The notes below the pieces were generated by a model. That model saw only the letters and a list, made by a program, of their open reading frames with translations, was not told the origin of the DNA and made no database searches. Below are positions 1-13,900 of a stretch of 64,000 nt of DNA, piece after piece. This DNA comes from Sarcocystis neurona (taxonomy: Eukaryota > Apicomplexa > Conoidasida > Eucoccidiorida > Sarcocystidae): the NCBI GenBank assembly GCA_000727475.1, contig KL647297.1, positions 2,203,295-2,267,294 of the forward strand, read 5' to 3'. Every line of letters starts with the position of its first letter. The stretch's first letter is position 1. The position numbers were made by a program, and so were the translations under genes.

Positions 1-3000
1 TGCCTTTAAGATGTGGTAGTACTTCATTGCAGCGGTCACCACACCCGTGTTGTGCCGCTGTCCGTAACTTTAACGTTCCGTGTCTACACTGGTGTGGCTC
101 GTGTGTCCATGCGTCTTCGGTTTTTCTAGGCTTCATCCGCCGCCGGCTCCTGACACGCAGTTGCAAACATTACGCTTCAACAACTGGTGAGCCGCGACGG
201 ACGGTCGGATAACAAAAGGAGAAAAGAGCGCGCCTTCTCTCCACAAAGCAGGAAAGCATAGCAGCGAAACAACTCTATAACCGCATGTTTACCTCAGTGC
301 ACTTTATGCGCTGTTGTGCGACCTGTACGTATATTCTTGTTGTGGAGACGTTGCAGAAAGATTAAGTAGGAGTGTTCACACGGCGAATGAAGAACACTAC
401 CGAGGCCTTAGGTGCAACTCTATGCCTATGTACCCAGAAAACCTTCAATGGAAGCAAGGAATCACTTTCAGCGCAGCGGCAGTGTAACACCGACTCCAGG
501 GGATGGGGACTTGAACAGCTGAACAGCGACAGTGGCATGCATCCTGCTGGAAGCACCACCAGAAGCTAATTTTCACGAGAGTTAGGAGACGAAAAGACCC
601 CAGGTCAATAGGTGCAGCTCCAGCAACACTGGAACAACGGCAAATTCATACCTATCCAGAGACACGGTGGCAACTCGACTGTCCACAGGGAGCTGGCCGC
701 AGCAGCAACACCATCCCGCATCTGCACATACGCTTTCACTGGGCGAGAGAATCAGTTCAGGAGCTCCACCAGAGGAGACACTGAAGGAGCAACATGACGG
801 GGCATCTCTGCCTGTGCTTTGTGACGACGAGAGGACTACGCTGATCGTACGGGTATTGCCGCATAACGAGGAAACTACACATCCAGCATCGCCGGAGTAC
901 GTGACCCTCGATATCAGAGGTACGGTGTGTTTACCGCCTTCCAAGTACGTATGTTGTAAGGTGCTAGTGATAACGTAAATTTACAAGCGACGTAGTAGGT
1001 GTAAACATGAGATGTTCACACATGCTAAACCTTGGTGGGGTGAGTACACTCAGCAACAACAAAATAAAAATTGACCGTTGTGCAACGTGATGGTGAAATG
1101 TGCTGTACGCGCTACGACGCTACACAGCGGCGGGAGTGGACACGTTTGGCGTGAAGTAAGCATTCTATTTTCTCCTGTAGAAGTGAAAGTGCTGATAAAT
1201 TTATATATATATGTATTCTTCAATATGCACTTGTACACGAAACGTCCGCGTGGCCTAAAGTAGCCTGAACTAGCGGAGACTGCGTCACTTTCTCTGTGTG
1301 CGCGTGGAGAGATTCCACGTACGGCAGCATTAGGGGAGTAGAAGGAACGTTCTCGGTTAGCTTACGTCACGGGTGGGATAGAATTCATACGTCACATTTC
1401 CTTCCAGCTCTTCTGCTGATCGAGTACGCACGCGGTTCCCATCAGAAATTGCTCTCGCAGGAAAAAAGTAAATAGTCACCTAAGTTCATCATCAACTACC
1501 TTGATTCGACTTCGTACCGACTCTGCTCCGAGTTTTCCACGCGGGCGAGGACACAAAGGTGGTCACAGGCAAAGGACACCGAGAACGTTGGCAGTACAAA
1601 ACATTATCGAGATACGCTGAACACGAATCGACAGTGGGAAGACTGCGTGGCAGCTGAGGACACCAAGCGAGACTTGACACGGCGGGGTTATAACTCGATC
1701 TCGGAGCAAGCAGAATATTCAACGAGCTTCACGTAGTGGAGTCGGTACAAAGATTTTGGCTGGTGGAGGTTGTACTGGACGTCAAAGGCTCAGACGGCCT
1801 TACGGATTCGAAAGCAGAGGAACGAGCTCAAACAAAACACAACCCCACATGGGAGGTCGATCTCACGACGGTTCAAAATGTACGAGATCGTCAAGAAATG
1901 TGGGGCACAAGCGCCACGAAAACTTCCACGCACAAGCTGGTAGGCAGAAGATTCCTGACGGAGCACGACGACGTGATGACTTAGGGCTGAAGAACACTTG
2001 TTCGCCGCGGATGCGCCTACAGAAAAACTTCAAGAAACTGACTACAGAGGGTTCAGCCGCGCTCCGTACTGATGGTGGCACGACAGCGTAGTAGCACCAG
2101 TCCGTTCGTCATGCCACTGCTTACCCCTCTCGGGTGAGCCGCTCTTGCAGAATAGTTAGACAACCTGATACATATAGACCACAGCGTGAGGAATAGTAAT
2201 CTTCATTCTGAGACACTATTCAAATGGAGTCAAAGTTCTGCGCTGTAAAAATTCCGTCTCTGCGTCATGCACTTGACCTACAGAGCAGTTCACGGGCAGT
2301 GAGGTTCGCTGCACAGCTCCTCTCGTACGTGCGTGGGCGTACAAATAGGTACACGCACACATGAGTATATATGTATGTACACATATATCACGTTTGATAT
2401 TTAAGTCTTCGTCTCAACCTTGCTCTCTCTCAGGACGCATTCTTCTGTCTTACGTGTACACGCGTGTCGAGCTACATATATATATATATCTGTATATGTA
2501 TCTATACTGCTAATTGTCAGCGTTTTAATCCGCTTCCGCCCCGATGGACTGTCTGCAGCAGTGGCCACCGCTGATGGAGTCGCAGGCAAAACATACAAAA
2601 CACGTCTTTTAGTCTCGTAGTGACGACAGTATGCGTATGCAGCAGAAGCAAATCAGCACCTTTCCATGCGTGTGAATACCACTCCGCAGCAACGGTCCTC
2701 CGCGTGAAAAAAATGACTCCCCAGCGTCCTGTAGGTAGTACGCTGTTGGTGCGGCACCGCGTCCTGCTGGCTTAGGATGTTCCTGCAGCTCGCACTACCC
2801 CCTGCTGTTGATGATACCGCTGCTGATGCTGCTGTTCGGGTTGCTGACACTGACGCATGTTGTTGTGTTCGCTGCAGCCTGCTGCTGAGGCTGCTGCTGC
2901 TGCTCCCCTTGCCCACATCGCTGCCGCGTGTCCTGCGCCTGTCGGCAGAACTCGTCCATCCCCCCACCGTACGACTGCCGCGCTACCTAGACGCTGTCTG

Positions 3001-3106
3001 CTCCTGGTGCTCGTTCTTCGCTCGTTGAGCGCCTCGGGCCCGCACACGCCCCTACATACAGCGCTGCCGAGGAGGCCGTCGTTGAAAAGTTATACGCTAG
3101 CAGCAG
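1..3106. other. Repeat-poor flank downstream of CTR9, no supported gene
   Basis: About the first 2.3 kb has mixed composition without CAG/CTG arrays. Open frames are short (up to about 110 codons) and overlap on both strands. Two plus-strand frames look slightly protein-like: 667-978, with a segment near 820-930 that could end at the splice-donor-like AGAG|GTACGG, and 1736-1984. Neither has a recognisable motif or a phase-compatible partner exon, so I do not call them genes. From about 2.35 kb short TA/CA microsatellites appear, and CTG repeats begin near 2.8 kb just beyond the CTR9 stop. The 3' UTR of CTR9 should lie in the right-hand part. Confidence 0.5.
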
Positions 3107-4999
3107 CTAGTCTTCTTCGATATCGCTGCGTCGGTCGCGTTTAGAGGACTTCTTTTTCTTCTTTTTCTTTTTCTTCTCTCCGTCGTCCCCTTCGTGTCTC
3201 TCTCGCTTGTGCTTTCGACGGCGATGCTGCCGCCGCTGCGTTTCTTCGTCTTCTTCAGCTCCCTCCCCCTCGCTGCCGAACAGAAGATCGCTACCCTCCC
3301 GACTTCCTACGCCTCCTGCTTCGATCGCTCTTAGTTCTGCTGTTGCTGACGCCGCCGCTCCTGCGGCTGCTTCCGCCTCCGGTTCCTCACCTGGCAACCC
3401 GTCATCCCCTTCTTGCGCTACTTCTCCATCGTCTCTTGCTGCCCCTGCGACCCCTGCCTTTTTTTCTTCTGTTGCTGCGGTGGCTTCGTCCTGGTCCTGC
3501 CGCTCTTCAGTCGGTGACCACGTGTCTCCACCTTCTTCTTCTGCCTCTTCCGCAGCGGCGGCATCTCCTTCATCCCCAGCAACCGCAGCGGCAGGTGCTT
3601 GTCCGTCTTCTTCTTCGTCACCGAAAGCAGCAGACGCGTCTCGTGCATGCACGTCCGCGTACCCACCAGCTGCAACAGCGGCCGAGGCTCTATCCTCACT
3701 GTCACTCGCCTGGCCCTCCGCAGCAGCACCATTTCTCTGGTGCTCCCCCACGTGCGGCTCCTCTTCCTGGCTTTGCTGCGCGTCCTCTTCTCCCTGCTGC
3801 TGCTGCTGTTCTTCCTGCTGATGCGGCTGTTCCACCTGCTGCTGCTCGCGTAGCCGTCGTGAGGGCTGCGCCTCGTGCCGCATCTGGTCCTCTAACGTGT
3901 CCTTCTCCCCTTCTTCTTCCCCTTGTGCTTCTTCAATGAGGTACTCTGCTGCTGGTGAGCCGCTCTTCTCTGCCTCTCCCACTGCTTCTCCCAGTGCTTC
4001 TCCTTCTTCCGCGTCCTCGTCTTCTTCCCTCGCTGCCTGCTGCTCCCGTTCCCGCTTCTCTCGCTTTTTCATCTTCTTCATCTTCTTTTTCAACTTCTTC
4101 TGCCTCCGCCTCTCCTCTCGGGCGGCCGACTCGTCGTCGTCGACGTGTCTCTCTGCTCTTCCTCCGTCTTCTGCTTCTCCTCCTCTCTCAGCTCCCTCCT
4201 GGTGCTGTTCGTCCTCCTCATCTTCCGCAGCGTCTCGACTGCCGCTGCGCTGCTTCTTTCTCCTGCGTCTCCTCCTCCTTCCCTCCCCTCCACTGGACGC
4301 AAGCGTCTGCACCCCTGCGTCTTCCTCTCTTCCTGTCTGCGCGCTCTGGTCTGCTTCTGCTGCAGCGTCAAGAGGAAGCCAGCCCGTAGCGCCGCTGTTG
4401 CTGACGTCGGGCTCTCCGTACTTCCTCTCTCCTGCCGTGTCGTCTTCCTCTTCACCCTCCCCCCCCTCGTCTTCCTCTTCTTCTTCTTCCGCGGCGCGGC
4501 GCTGTTGCTGTTGCTGCACGCGCAGCCTCTTCCGCGACTTTTCTTTGCTGCTGCCAGAGCCACTTCCCTGCTGCTGCTTCAGCTTCCGCTCCTGCGGCTC
4601 CTTTCTGCGTTTCCTCCCTCTCGAGTGAGAACCTCTGTCTCTCTCTTCTCTCCCTTGGTGCTCTGCTGTGTTGTTCACACCGAGTGGCAGCTGCTGCTCA
4701 TCTCCGCTGTCTCTCTCCTCTTCGTCAGCTGCTGCAGCTGCTGCCCGCCGCTCCGCCGCTGCAGCACTTCCTCCCCGGCCCCCACCCCCTCCGCCGGCTC
4801 CTCCTCCTGCCGCGGTTCCCTCCTCCTCACGTTTCAGCGGCAGCGTCGCTACAATCGCACGCGCCTCCTCAAGCAGCTGCTGCGCTCTCTCCGACTGCCG
4901 CTGTTGCTCTGCTTCTTCTTGCTGTTGTTGCTGTCGCTTCTTCTCCTGCAGAGAGCGACGACGCTCCTCCTGGTAACGCCGACGGGCCTCGCGACGCTC
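3107..4999 (-). CDS. CTR9: CTR9 exon 9: coiled coil and charged tail
   Basis: Starts after CCGCAG with ERREARRRYQEERRRSLQEK, continues as a Gln/Glu/Arg coiled coil to LLEEARAIVATLPLKREEE, then runs through Gly, Ala, Glu and Lys-rich low complexity. The last residues are nine lysines followed by SSKRDRRSDIEED and the stop at 3107. The human tail is likewise Lys/Glu/Asp/Ser-rich. A CTG-rich plus-strand open frame over this exon is its shadow. Confidence 0.88.
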   Translation of the reverse strand, partial: ERREARRRYQEERRRSLQEKKRQQQQQEEAEQQRQSERAQQLLEEARAIVATLPLKREEEGTAAGGGAGGGGGGRGGSAAAAERRAAAAAADEEERDSGDEQQLPLGVNNTAEHQGREERDRGSHSRGRKRRKEPQERKLKQQQGSGSGSSKEKSRKRLRVQQQQQRRAAEEEEEEDEGGEGEEEDDTAGERKYGEPDVSNSGATGWLPLDAAAEADQSAQTGREEDAGVQTLASSGGEGRRRRRRRKKQRSGSRDAAEDEEDEQHQEGAERGGEAEDGGRAERHVDDDESAAREERRRQKKLKKKMKKMKKREKREREQQAAREEDEDAEEGEALGEAVGEAEKSGSPAAEYLIEEAQGEEEGEKDTLEDQMRHEAQPSRRLREQQQVEQPHQQEEQQQQQGEEDAQQSQEEEPHVGEHQRNGAAAEGQASDSEDRASAAVAAGGYADVHARDASAAFGDEEEDGQAPAAAVAGDEGDAAAAEEAEEEGGDTWSPTEERQDQDEATAATEEKKAGVAGAARDDGEVAQEGDDGLPGEEPEAEAAAGAAASATAELRAIEAGGVGSREGSDLLFGSEGEGAEEDEETQRRQHRRRKHKRERHEGDDGEKKKKKKKKKSSKRDRRSDIEED

Positions 5000-7900
5000 C
5001 TGCGGTCAACACATCTCGACTCACGTAACCGCCATGTCTACTTACAGCTACGCACGACCGCTACTAGCTACAGACACAGTATAAATGATGAAATCCATCG
5101 GTATCAATATATGTGTATACCACACGATGTTTCCCACGCAAGTGTTTACCTCCTGCAGCCCCACCCATATACACGACATCCCTACATACACATATATCCT
5201 ATACAATACACATACATACGGAAATACAAACCGATATACAGCATACAGTCCACACCAAACATACGTACACTAGAAGATGTGGGCTATTCTTACAAGTCTC
5301 TACATACACAGACACACGTATCAAGTGCAGTAAACAACTACGCATAGACATCGACACGTCTACAATTATCCGCATGTCGTCGCAGATACTACCACATACA
5401 GGCCGGCCCTGGTGACGGCGGCCGCCACCAAAACTTCCCTCTTAACGGCGCCCTAAGACCTCGCGACCCGCCAAGAACAGCAGAACCGTCGGGGGCTGCG
5501 ATGCAGGCCCGCGCGCGTGCGGGAAGACGCCCCAGCCCACAGAACGGTGCTGCGGCAGAGTCGAGCATGCAGAGCAGCGGAAAGGCCGCCGTTTCCCCTT
5601 GAGACAGCACACGAAGCCAACGGCAAACCGACTACAGGAAAAGACAAATACTGAGAATAATACCGACACACACACACACACACAGAGACATACACACACA
5701 TACAAGCAGAGACAGAAGCACGTGCCATGTACGTACCTACATACATCTGTGCGTACATGTGTGCGGATCACGTGTGACAGGCTACACGTCTACACACAAA
5801 TAATTAGAGTATGTTGGAACGATGAAGACAGAGGCCCCGCGCCGACAACCGAGTCTCGTGATGATGTGTGGAGCCACCAAAACGCGTCTTGTGACGGGGT
5901 GGCTACACAGCAGTTGCTCCCCTCCCAGAGAGGCAACCGTCAGTCACATGCATGTCTTCTAGACGCATGCGTCTCCGTACATGCGGAGCGACACCGCGTC
6001 GTCACACCCGCAGGCATACAGATAAATACGTGAAAGAGGGACGCGAAGAAAGCAGGCGGCCCCGTCCCTCTCTGCGCCATGAGACGCGGGCACACTCTTC
6101 ACGCAGCTCCACTTACGTGCCGGCGACCCGCAGCTCACCCGAAGTCCTTAGAGGTCGAGGCGTCATGCACAGACGTACACGGGTCCACCGCACATTCGTA
6201 CATTTTACATACACACCCACACAAACAAGTCATTCTCGCTTTCTCTCTGTTTACATATATATATATTAACACGCTTGCCAAGTAAGCATCCCCCGCTGTC
6301 CCCTCTAGGTGTGGCTGGTAAACAGAAACGCCTTTCCCGCCGCAGAGATAACATTTCAACTATGTATCTATGTACATTTTTTGCATGCAACAACACGTAG
6401 TTGCTGGACGGCCTGCACACCCCGCAGTATCAGGTACGCGCTTCGCTTTCATGTATATATGGAACAGCCAACGACTGTCAGATGATGACCGCGTGCTCTG
6501 CAAGTGCAGCACAGCTTTCTCCCCTACAAACAGGCGTGCAGCCGTGCAGCTGCCCACTGCGCACAGCAGGACTTCCCGCTGACAAGCGGAAAAGACGCAC
6601 AGCACTCGACCGTCCCGAACATTCCGCAAACTCAACTATCAAAAGTACACACATATATATACCTGCTGCTCTTTCCAGTTTTGCTCAATGAGTGGCAAGC
6701 TCTTTCGAAGATGCGGGAGAATTTTCTCTTTGCTTTTAATCAGCAAATTCTCGAGCTGCTGCAGACTGGGCAACGCTTCCACCCCTTCCGGTGCCATCCG
6801 CACGTATGCGTCCCTGCTGCCGCTAGAGTTGCTGCTGTCGTCTTCCCAGTAACCGCGCGCCATGCCCCCCCCTCTGCTGCCTCCGTGCACGCCTCCCCCC
6901 CCCGCCGCATGCAGCGCGTTCGCCGGCAACAAACCTGCACAGCACCGGCGGCAGCAGGGCAACAGCAGCAGCAGCGCAGTATTTGGGACAGCGGCGAGTG
7001 GCACGTGAAGACTTGTTTGTCCGACCGCAGCAAAGACGCCATCTGGTGCTGCAGCCATGATGTAGTGGCGAGCCAGCAGCACCCGCAGCAGCACACTCAC
7101 CAACCAGCGACACGCACGCAGACGGCAGCAGCACTCCCAGCAGCATCACCCCAGCAGCTACTGCAGCAGCAGTACCGTCAGCAGGCGCGGTCGGGCAGGC
7201 GCATCTGCGTATAGACGCGCCAGCCGGTCAAGACGCGGGCGACGACAGATTTACCTAGTCGAACTTGCTGCAGCGCGTGTGCGTCAATATGACCCCAAGT
7301 TTGCTTCGCATCTATCAAACGCTGCAGCAGCTGCACGACGGACTGGCAGATGAAGAGGAGGTGCTGCATCAACTGTGGGTCCTCCATTTTCTCGCGCATG
7401 CGAATATCGCCGCACACCCTCGCATCCATGCACACCACCTGCAGGGAATAACGCGACGCGGCAGCAGCACCCCACAGCAGCAGCACCTCACAGCTAAGAA
7501 GCAGCCAGAACCCCAGTTCCGCAGTAGCGCCCCTGGCAGAACGGGCGGCTGCCCCGAGAAACGCAGCAGAAGGAGGCCCGGCAGCAGCCTGGCGCGCTGC
7601 AACAGTGGCGTCGGTGACGGCGGCCGTCGCAACGCACTGCGGCGGAAGAGAGTACCGCAGCAGCAGGTGAAACGGATAGAGGACCAACAAGGCTGTAGCG
7701 GCTGGACTACGTGCAGCAACATGGAAAAAAGATATAGATTCGCAGCAGAAGCTCGGCACCATTAGCAGCAACAGGAACCGTACCAACCGCAGCAGCGCTC
7801 GCTGGTGGACAGCAGTAGGGGCGGAATCAGCACCAGCAGCAGCAGAGCGACTGAACCAACCCAGCAGGCGTCGGAGCAATTGCTGCAGGAGTGGGACCCC

Positions 7901-10900
7901 TCCTCGCAGGAAACGCACGACCAACGACGGTATGAAGCAACTGGTGCACACAAGAGAGAACAGGAGGGGCAGAAGCACCAGCCGACGATGCACTTACTAG
8001 ATTGTAGGCGAGGCACAGGTCATTTGGCCACCGCTGAAGCGCCGCCTGCAGCACCACTACTGCCGCGTCGAATTTCTGCCAACGCAGCACCCCACACACG
8101 ACAGCAGCATCAGTAGCAGCAGCGTCGCCCGACGCAGCAGCAGACAGAACAGCCGACCCGTCTCACTCGCTCGTGCTGCGGACAGAGGCTGCATGCTACC
8201 GCTGCTCTTTGCTGATGCAGAAATGCTGTCTCACGGCGTCCTTGACGCTTCTACTCCTGCTGACCTCCTCCTGCAGATGACGCCTGTCTACCCCAGCATC
8301 ACGCTGAGCTGCGACGACCGCTGGCGACCCGGACGTCGTGCCGCTGCTGTTGCTACACGTCTTGCTGCTGCTGCTGCACCTGCAGACACGGCGCACCCCA
8401 TGCGTGTACCCTCGCGCAGCAACAGCAGCAATGAAAAGAGGGAAACTGTCGGCGTGGAACCCTCCGTCTACAGAAAACTCGAAGCTGCTGCTGCTGTTGC
8501 ACGGTGCTGTACGAAGTCCCTGTTGCAGGGCGGCCCGGCGAGACAATGAACAGCTGAGACGGGGCTATGCGCTGCAGGAAGAACGGAAGTGGTCACCCGT
8601 CTTCTGCAGCTCTGCTCGCGACGGACGACATACCTAAGGCTGTCGCGTATTTATATGTCCAGACACACACCTTAACCTTCAGAAAGATATATCTTTGTAT
8701 CTATGTGCGTGCAATACAACGCTCCGCCTCCAGGAGGAGAATAACCCGCCAGTTCTCACCCCAGCAACTCCCGGTGTTCTCATGATTGTTTTTGTCTGCC
8801 GCGGCTGCTGAGGACGACGCGGCAGCTGCGTGTGCAGCTCGAACGGCGGCTACACTGGACGCGCGCTTCAAACACACTGCTGTCTGCCTTAGCTGTTGCT
8901 TGTCTTCAGTCGACCGCGCAAGGCTGCTGCCGCTCCTGCTACAGCTGTTGGTCGCCGTGTCGCTCCGACTGCAATTTCCCAGCTGTGGCTACTACTACTA
9001 CTACTACTGCGGGTCCGGTTTGCTGCTGGGTCTCTCGTTGCAGCTGTTTTTCTCTCACTGCAAGGGCTACCACCGAGCTCCTGCCGCTGATTCCGCACTG
9101 CTGCTGCAGCTGTCCCACTGCGGCTGCTGCTCTCTCACTGCAGCCGGGCCTGTCTTACTGCTGCTGCTTCTCTCACTGCTGCTCCGACTGATCAGCTGCT
9201 GCAACGGTCATCGCTGCTGTCGGCTTCTTTGGCGTTGCAGCGGCCGGTGGTTCCGTACCTCTGTGGCTGCTGTTAGCTGCAGGCACACCGGCGGGTACTG
9301 CTGCTTCTAAAGCTGCTGCCTTTGAGCCGCTGCTGCTGTTCGTGTCACGTCTTCTGCCTTTGCACCTGTTGTCACAGCTGCAGCAGCGCCGCTCCTGCAA
9401 CGCCTTTCGCTACTACTACTACTACGGCCCTCCTGCTGGCCCAATAGGATTATTACTGCCCTCTGGCACTCTTCTGGCTGCGGGTCCTGCTGGTGGTGGA
9501 CGAAAGCTGCAGCGACGCCTTTCCCCTTCCGCTGCTGGCGTCACTCTGTCTGACGGTGCCGCTGTTACTCTCGCTGCTGCTACTGCCGCTGCTGCCACCG
9601 CCGCCGCTGCTGCCGCTGCACTGCACGGCTCTGCTCTTCCCTGTGAACAAGCAGCTTACCGCACAGTCGTACAACAGACGCGCCAGCAGCAGGTAGAGAT
9701 GTTTCTTCATCGGAGCCACTTCCAGCGCTATCAGCAGGTGACGAAACGCCTGCAGGCAGCGTGTGTCATTCCACAGCTCTCCACGCATGCGTCGTGACTT
9801 ACATATATGTATACACCTGTATATGCAAAAAACACGCGTCTGCATTTCTCTCTGTCTTTTTCTCTCCCTATATATACATGTGTACATACACGCATATATA
9901 CGTACATATATAGAGACACAGAGAGAGGAAACGACACTTCCTCTTCCTTCACCCTGCACATATATGGTGAAGTTACCTATATGTCACAGGTCTCACTCAG
10001 CACGGCCCCTGCAGAGGAGAAGTGCCTATAGTATCCAACGGTATATCTACGCACACAGACACGCACGTTGACATGTCCTTCATCTACACACATACGCATG
10101 CAGATGTATATACACACAGAGACAGAGAGACACAGGCGTCACCAAGGCCCCCAAACACTCACATTCACGGCGAGACAGAGAGTTCCTCACCGGGACCTGC
10201 TCTCTACTCTGTGGACACATATTCGTAGGCCACGCATAGCTTCACATACATATCTATATACCTGTGATGAAGAAGAGCACGGACTGACGCACAGAGAGGA
10301 AGACACAGAGACAGAATCCCCTTACCTACACACGCACGCACACATCTACTGACGTGCAGAGGTGGGTGTGTATGTGAAAAAAAGCAGCAACCAAAGCAAA
10401 AACACAGAGACACAGGGACAGCACCTTCTTAGGTCTATACGTGTGCGCACCTCCTGCCATATTTACTTGACATATACGTGTGCATACGTGCATGTGCGCT
10501 TTGGTCTGAAGAGAAAGGTGAGCAGCCCTGCGTAGGCGTCAAGAAGAGCGAGAGACGAGACAGCCTGCTTTACGTTACCCGGTGAAGCTTCTGCAGATCG
10601 ACTTTCCTCAGATCCTCGGCGAGCTTAATATCCGGTCGTTCCGTCAGCGCCAGCGCAGCAAGCAGCAGGCCGCTGTTCGCTTGCACCGCGTAGAAAACTT
10701 CTCCCCGGGGAGGCGTCAGCGGCGACTCCACCAGGACTCGGAAAATACTCAGCGCCGGCTTCTGTGCACGCGGTGCCCACACATACGTACACATACATAT
10801 ATCCACACACACACGCATACACATGCATGGACACAAACGCATGCGTGTGGAGAATGTCAGCAGAAGTTGCACTTGTCTACCGTCGACCGTGTGTCACGTA

Positions 10901-13900
10901 GAAAGAAGCTCCGTCCCAGCCGTGGGCACTGCCATATTTTCAGCGCCGCAGTAGCTGGCAGACGAAGTAGGAGCACCTCCTCGCTGTCCACCGCGAGGCC
11001 ACAGACCCAGACACGCGAGACCGATGCCCGCACACACCTGCTGCCATCCCTCTCTCGCTGCTGACCCACCTGGGTGTCGCGCATGCAAGTGGCTCACTAC
11101 AAGTCTGTCCTGTGCAGAGAGCAGCAGCTACCACAAGTGGCAGCGAACCAGATATACGCAGACGGAGAAACACGCCGAGCACAGCGAGACGGAGACAGAA
11201 ACAGGGGGGGACGGGACGGGGGGTGGGCATGCGTGTGCATGCCTCGCGTCTCACACATGCCTTGGACGTCCAGCTCCAGCAGTCCCCGTGTGTGGCTCTC
11301 AGTGTGTGACACACGAGGACTGCACACACACTCAGAAGGCCCACATACGAACAGACATACACACACCTACCTCTCCCACGTCTCAAGAAAGATATACACA
11401 GACGCGTACTGCACACACATATACATATATGTACGTGCACTTGTGTAAAAGCACATACAACTATACATATATATACATTTACTTCACCCGTGTAAAAACA
11501 CATGCACATATATATATGGACACATTTATGTATATACATGCACACTACATATATCCACATACGTGTGTAGCAAGCCGTACCAAATGAAGGCCACAAAAAG
11601 ATCCACATCTGCAGTACGCACGAGTCGCGTAAGATACACCGCAACACACATGCATACACACACAGACATAGACGTATATAGAGAGGTTTTCACGCAAATG
11701 TACACATCCCCAAACACACATATACTCTCGTCTACGTCTACAGCCAGAATACGGGTGTCTCGATCGTTGTATCACATGAGGGACACACCTAACATACGTG
11801 TGGCAGCATGTATTAACACACGGACCCCTACACAGAGAACACACGTGTGGTACAGACATATGTCGCGTGATAAATATATCCATACATATGCAAATATTTA
11901 CACGTGTATACGCATGTACACTGGGGCGCAAACAGCCTGTCTCTCTGTCTATCGTCGCATCACCCCAACGCTTCACACATCCACATACGCCTGTGTCGTA
12001 GCCGAGCCCAATACATAAAGACGCCTCATATAGGAAGACACACATGTGTGTAGTACGTATCAAAGATCGTGGGACACACCCGGATGCGTAGGGGTACACA
12101 CGCGTAGATGCTACGACGCCTGCCAGACACGGCTGCTGGGCGTGTGTCACACATGCGTGGAAAGCCACGCGCGCCGACGACTGATCCATCTAGGCAGCCA
12201 ACGCGTGCTGCACCAAAGCACGAACCCACATATATTGACCTATATCCTCCACACAGGAACACGCACATATGTATGGATATATGTGTATATATTTCTAGCT
12301 CCTCCTCCCCGAGCCTAGAGCCTCGCCCCACCCCTTGGCGTGAGCAAGTGCGCATTCTTCCTTCGGCCGTGGGCACGTGCCGATCGAGACGCGCACACAC
12401 ACAGACACAGACGCCTACGAGCGTATCCGCATGCAAACAAAACATTACCTACATATGCACATATACGTCCGTATGTTTACGTGCCTTTAAATATGTATGT
12501 ATACGTCTAGACCCACACGCGTGTACTTCGATAAATTGAGGACCTCATCTGTTGGAGTCGCAAACCAAGGCAGTTCGATCGCGCGCATCCCAACATAGAC
12601 ACACACACACACACACACACAACGCATTGAAATATACCCATACGCATATATATACACACACACGCCCTACGATATACATATATATATATATATGCACATA
12701 CCTATATACACACACCCCCCCTCGGAATATACATATATATATACATACACACACACACACACACACTACAATATACACATATATATACACACAGACACGA
12801 CAACATACAGATATATACATATACACACACAGACTACTGTATACATATATATATATATATATACACGCACACAGACACGCACACGACAATATACACATAC
12901 ATACATACACACACAGACTCCATTATACACATATATATATGTATACACACACTACAATATGCATATATATACATACACAAATACACACACACACACACAC
13001 ACACACACACTACAATACGCACATATATGTATATATATATACACACACACACAAAGGCGGAAACAGACATACATACACAGACGTAGCCCTCCCCTACGGG
13101 GCCAATATACTTGCCGTTTGCTGTTGATACTGCTACTGCTGTTGCTATTGCTGCTGTTCTATCGGCCTGTGCTGCTTCTCCCTCCTTGTTCCTGTCGGTG
13201 AGCTGCTGCGCTGCTGCTTCTGCGGCTGCTGCTGTTCTACCTGCTGCTGCTGCTTCTCCTCCTCCTGGTTCTCCTCTCTCTGCCGCTCTCTTCCCTTTTC
13301 TTCTTCTGCTGCTACTCCTCCTCACTTTCCTTTCCTGCTGCTCCACTGCTGCTGCAGACGGCTCACCGTCAGATTTTCTTCTGCGAGCAGCAGCGCAATG
13401 CCATTGGCTGCGTAGCTGTTGGCCGGGGATGCCTGCAGCGCCAATGCGAAGAAGTACCGCGCCTCTGCCAGCGCAGCATACGCTCTGCAGAGCAGAACCC
13501 CCCACAGCAGCGCAGACGAAAAAAAAAGTGCATGCGCGACTGCCGTCACACAGACAGAGCTCGACAGTCATACACGCCTCTGCTGCGCGACGTGTGCAGA
13601 CACATACGTACATATACACACGTGTACACGCGACTCGTATATGGACCCCCCCCTTCCCCTTTCCACCACACACGTACATATGCATGGGAGCGCGAGCACG
13701 GGCGCCTGTTTGCCACATGCATCTAAACATCCAAAAAATCCAGCTAAGTCACCATATATAGACAAATACAGGTGTGGGCGTATACACACGTAGACATATA
13801 TATATACACACCAGAGATATATACGTGGGCGTGGAAGCACATATATCTATCTATCTATCTCTCTCTATATATATATAACTAAACAGAGATGTACTGGTCT

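Noticed and set aside
1736..2091. Plus-strand ORFs of 82 and 111 codons in the left flank
   Set aside because: Two overlapping frames of similar quality with no motif and no splice partners; could be chance.
3207..4628. Serine- and leucine-rich plus-strand ORFs
   Set aside because: Antisense shadow of the charged CTR9 last exon.
12552..13127. 191-codon plus-strand frame of Thr-His-Ile-Tyr repeats
   Set aside because: Direct translation of CA/TA microsatellites in CTR9 intron 3.
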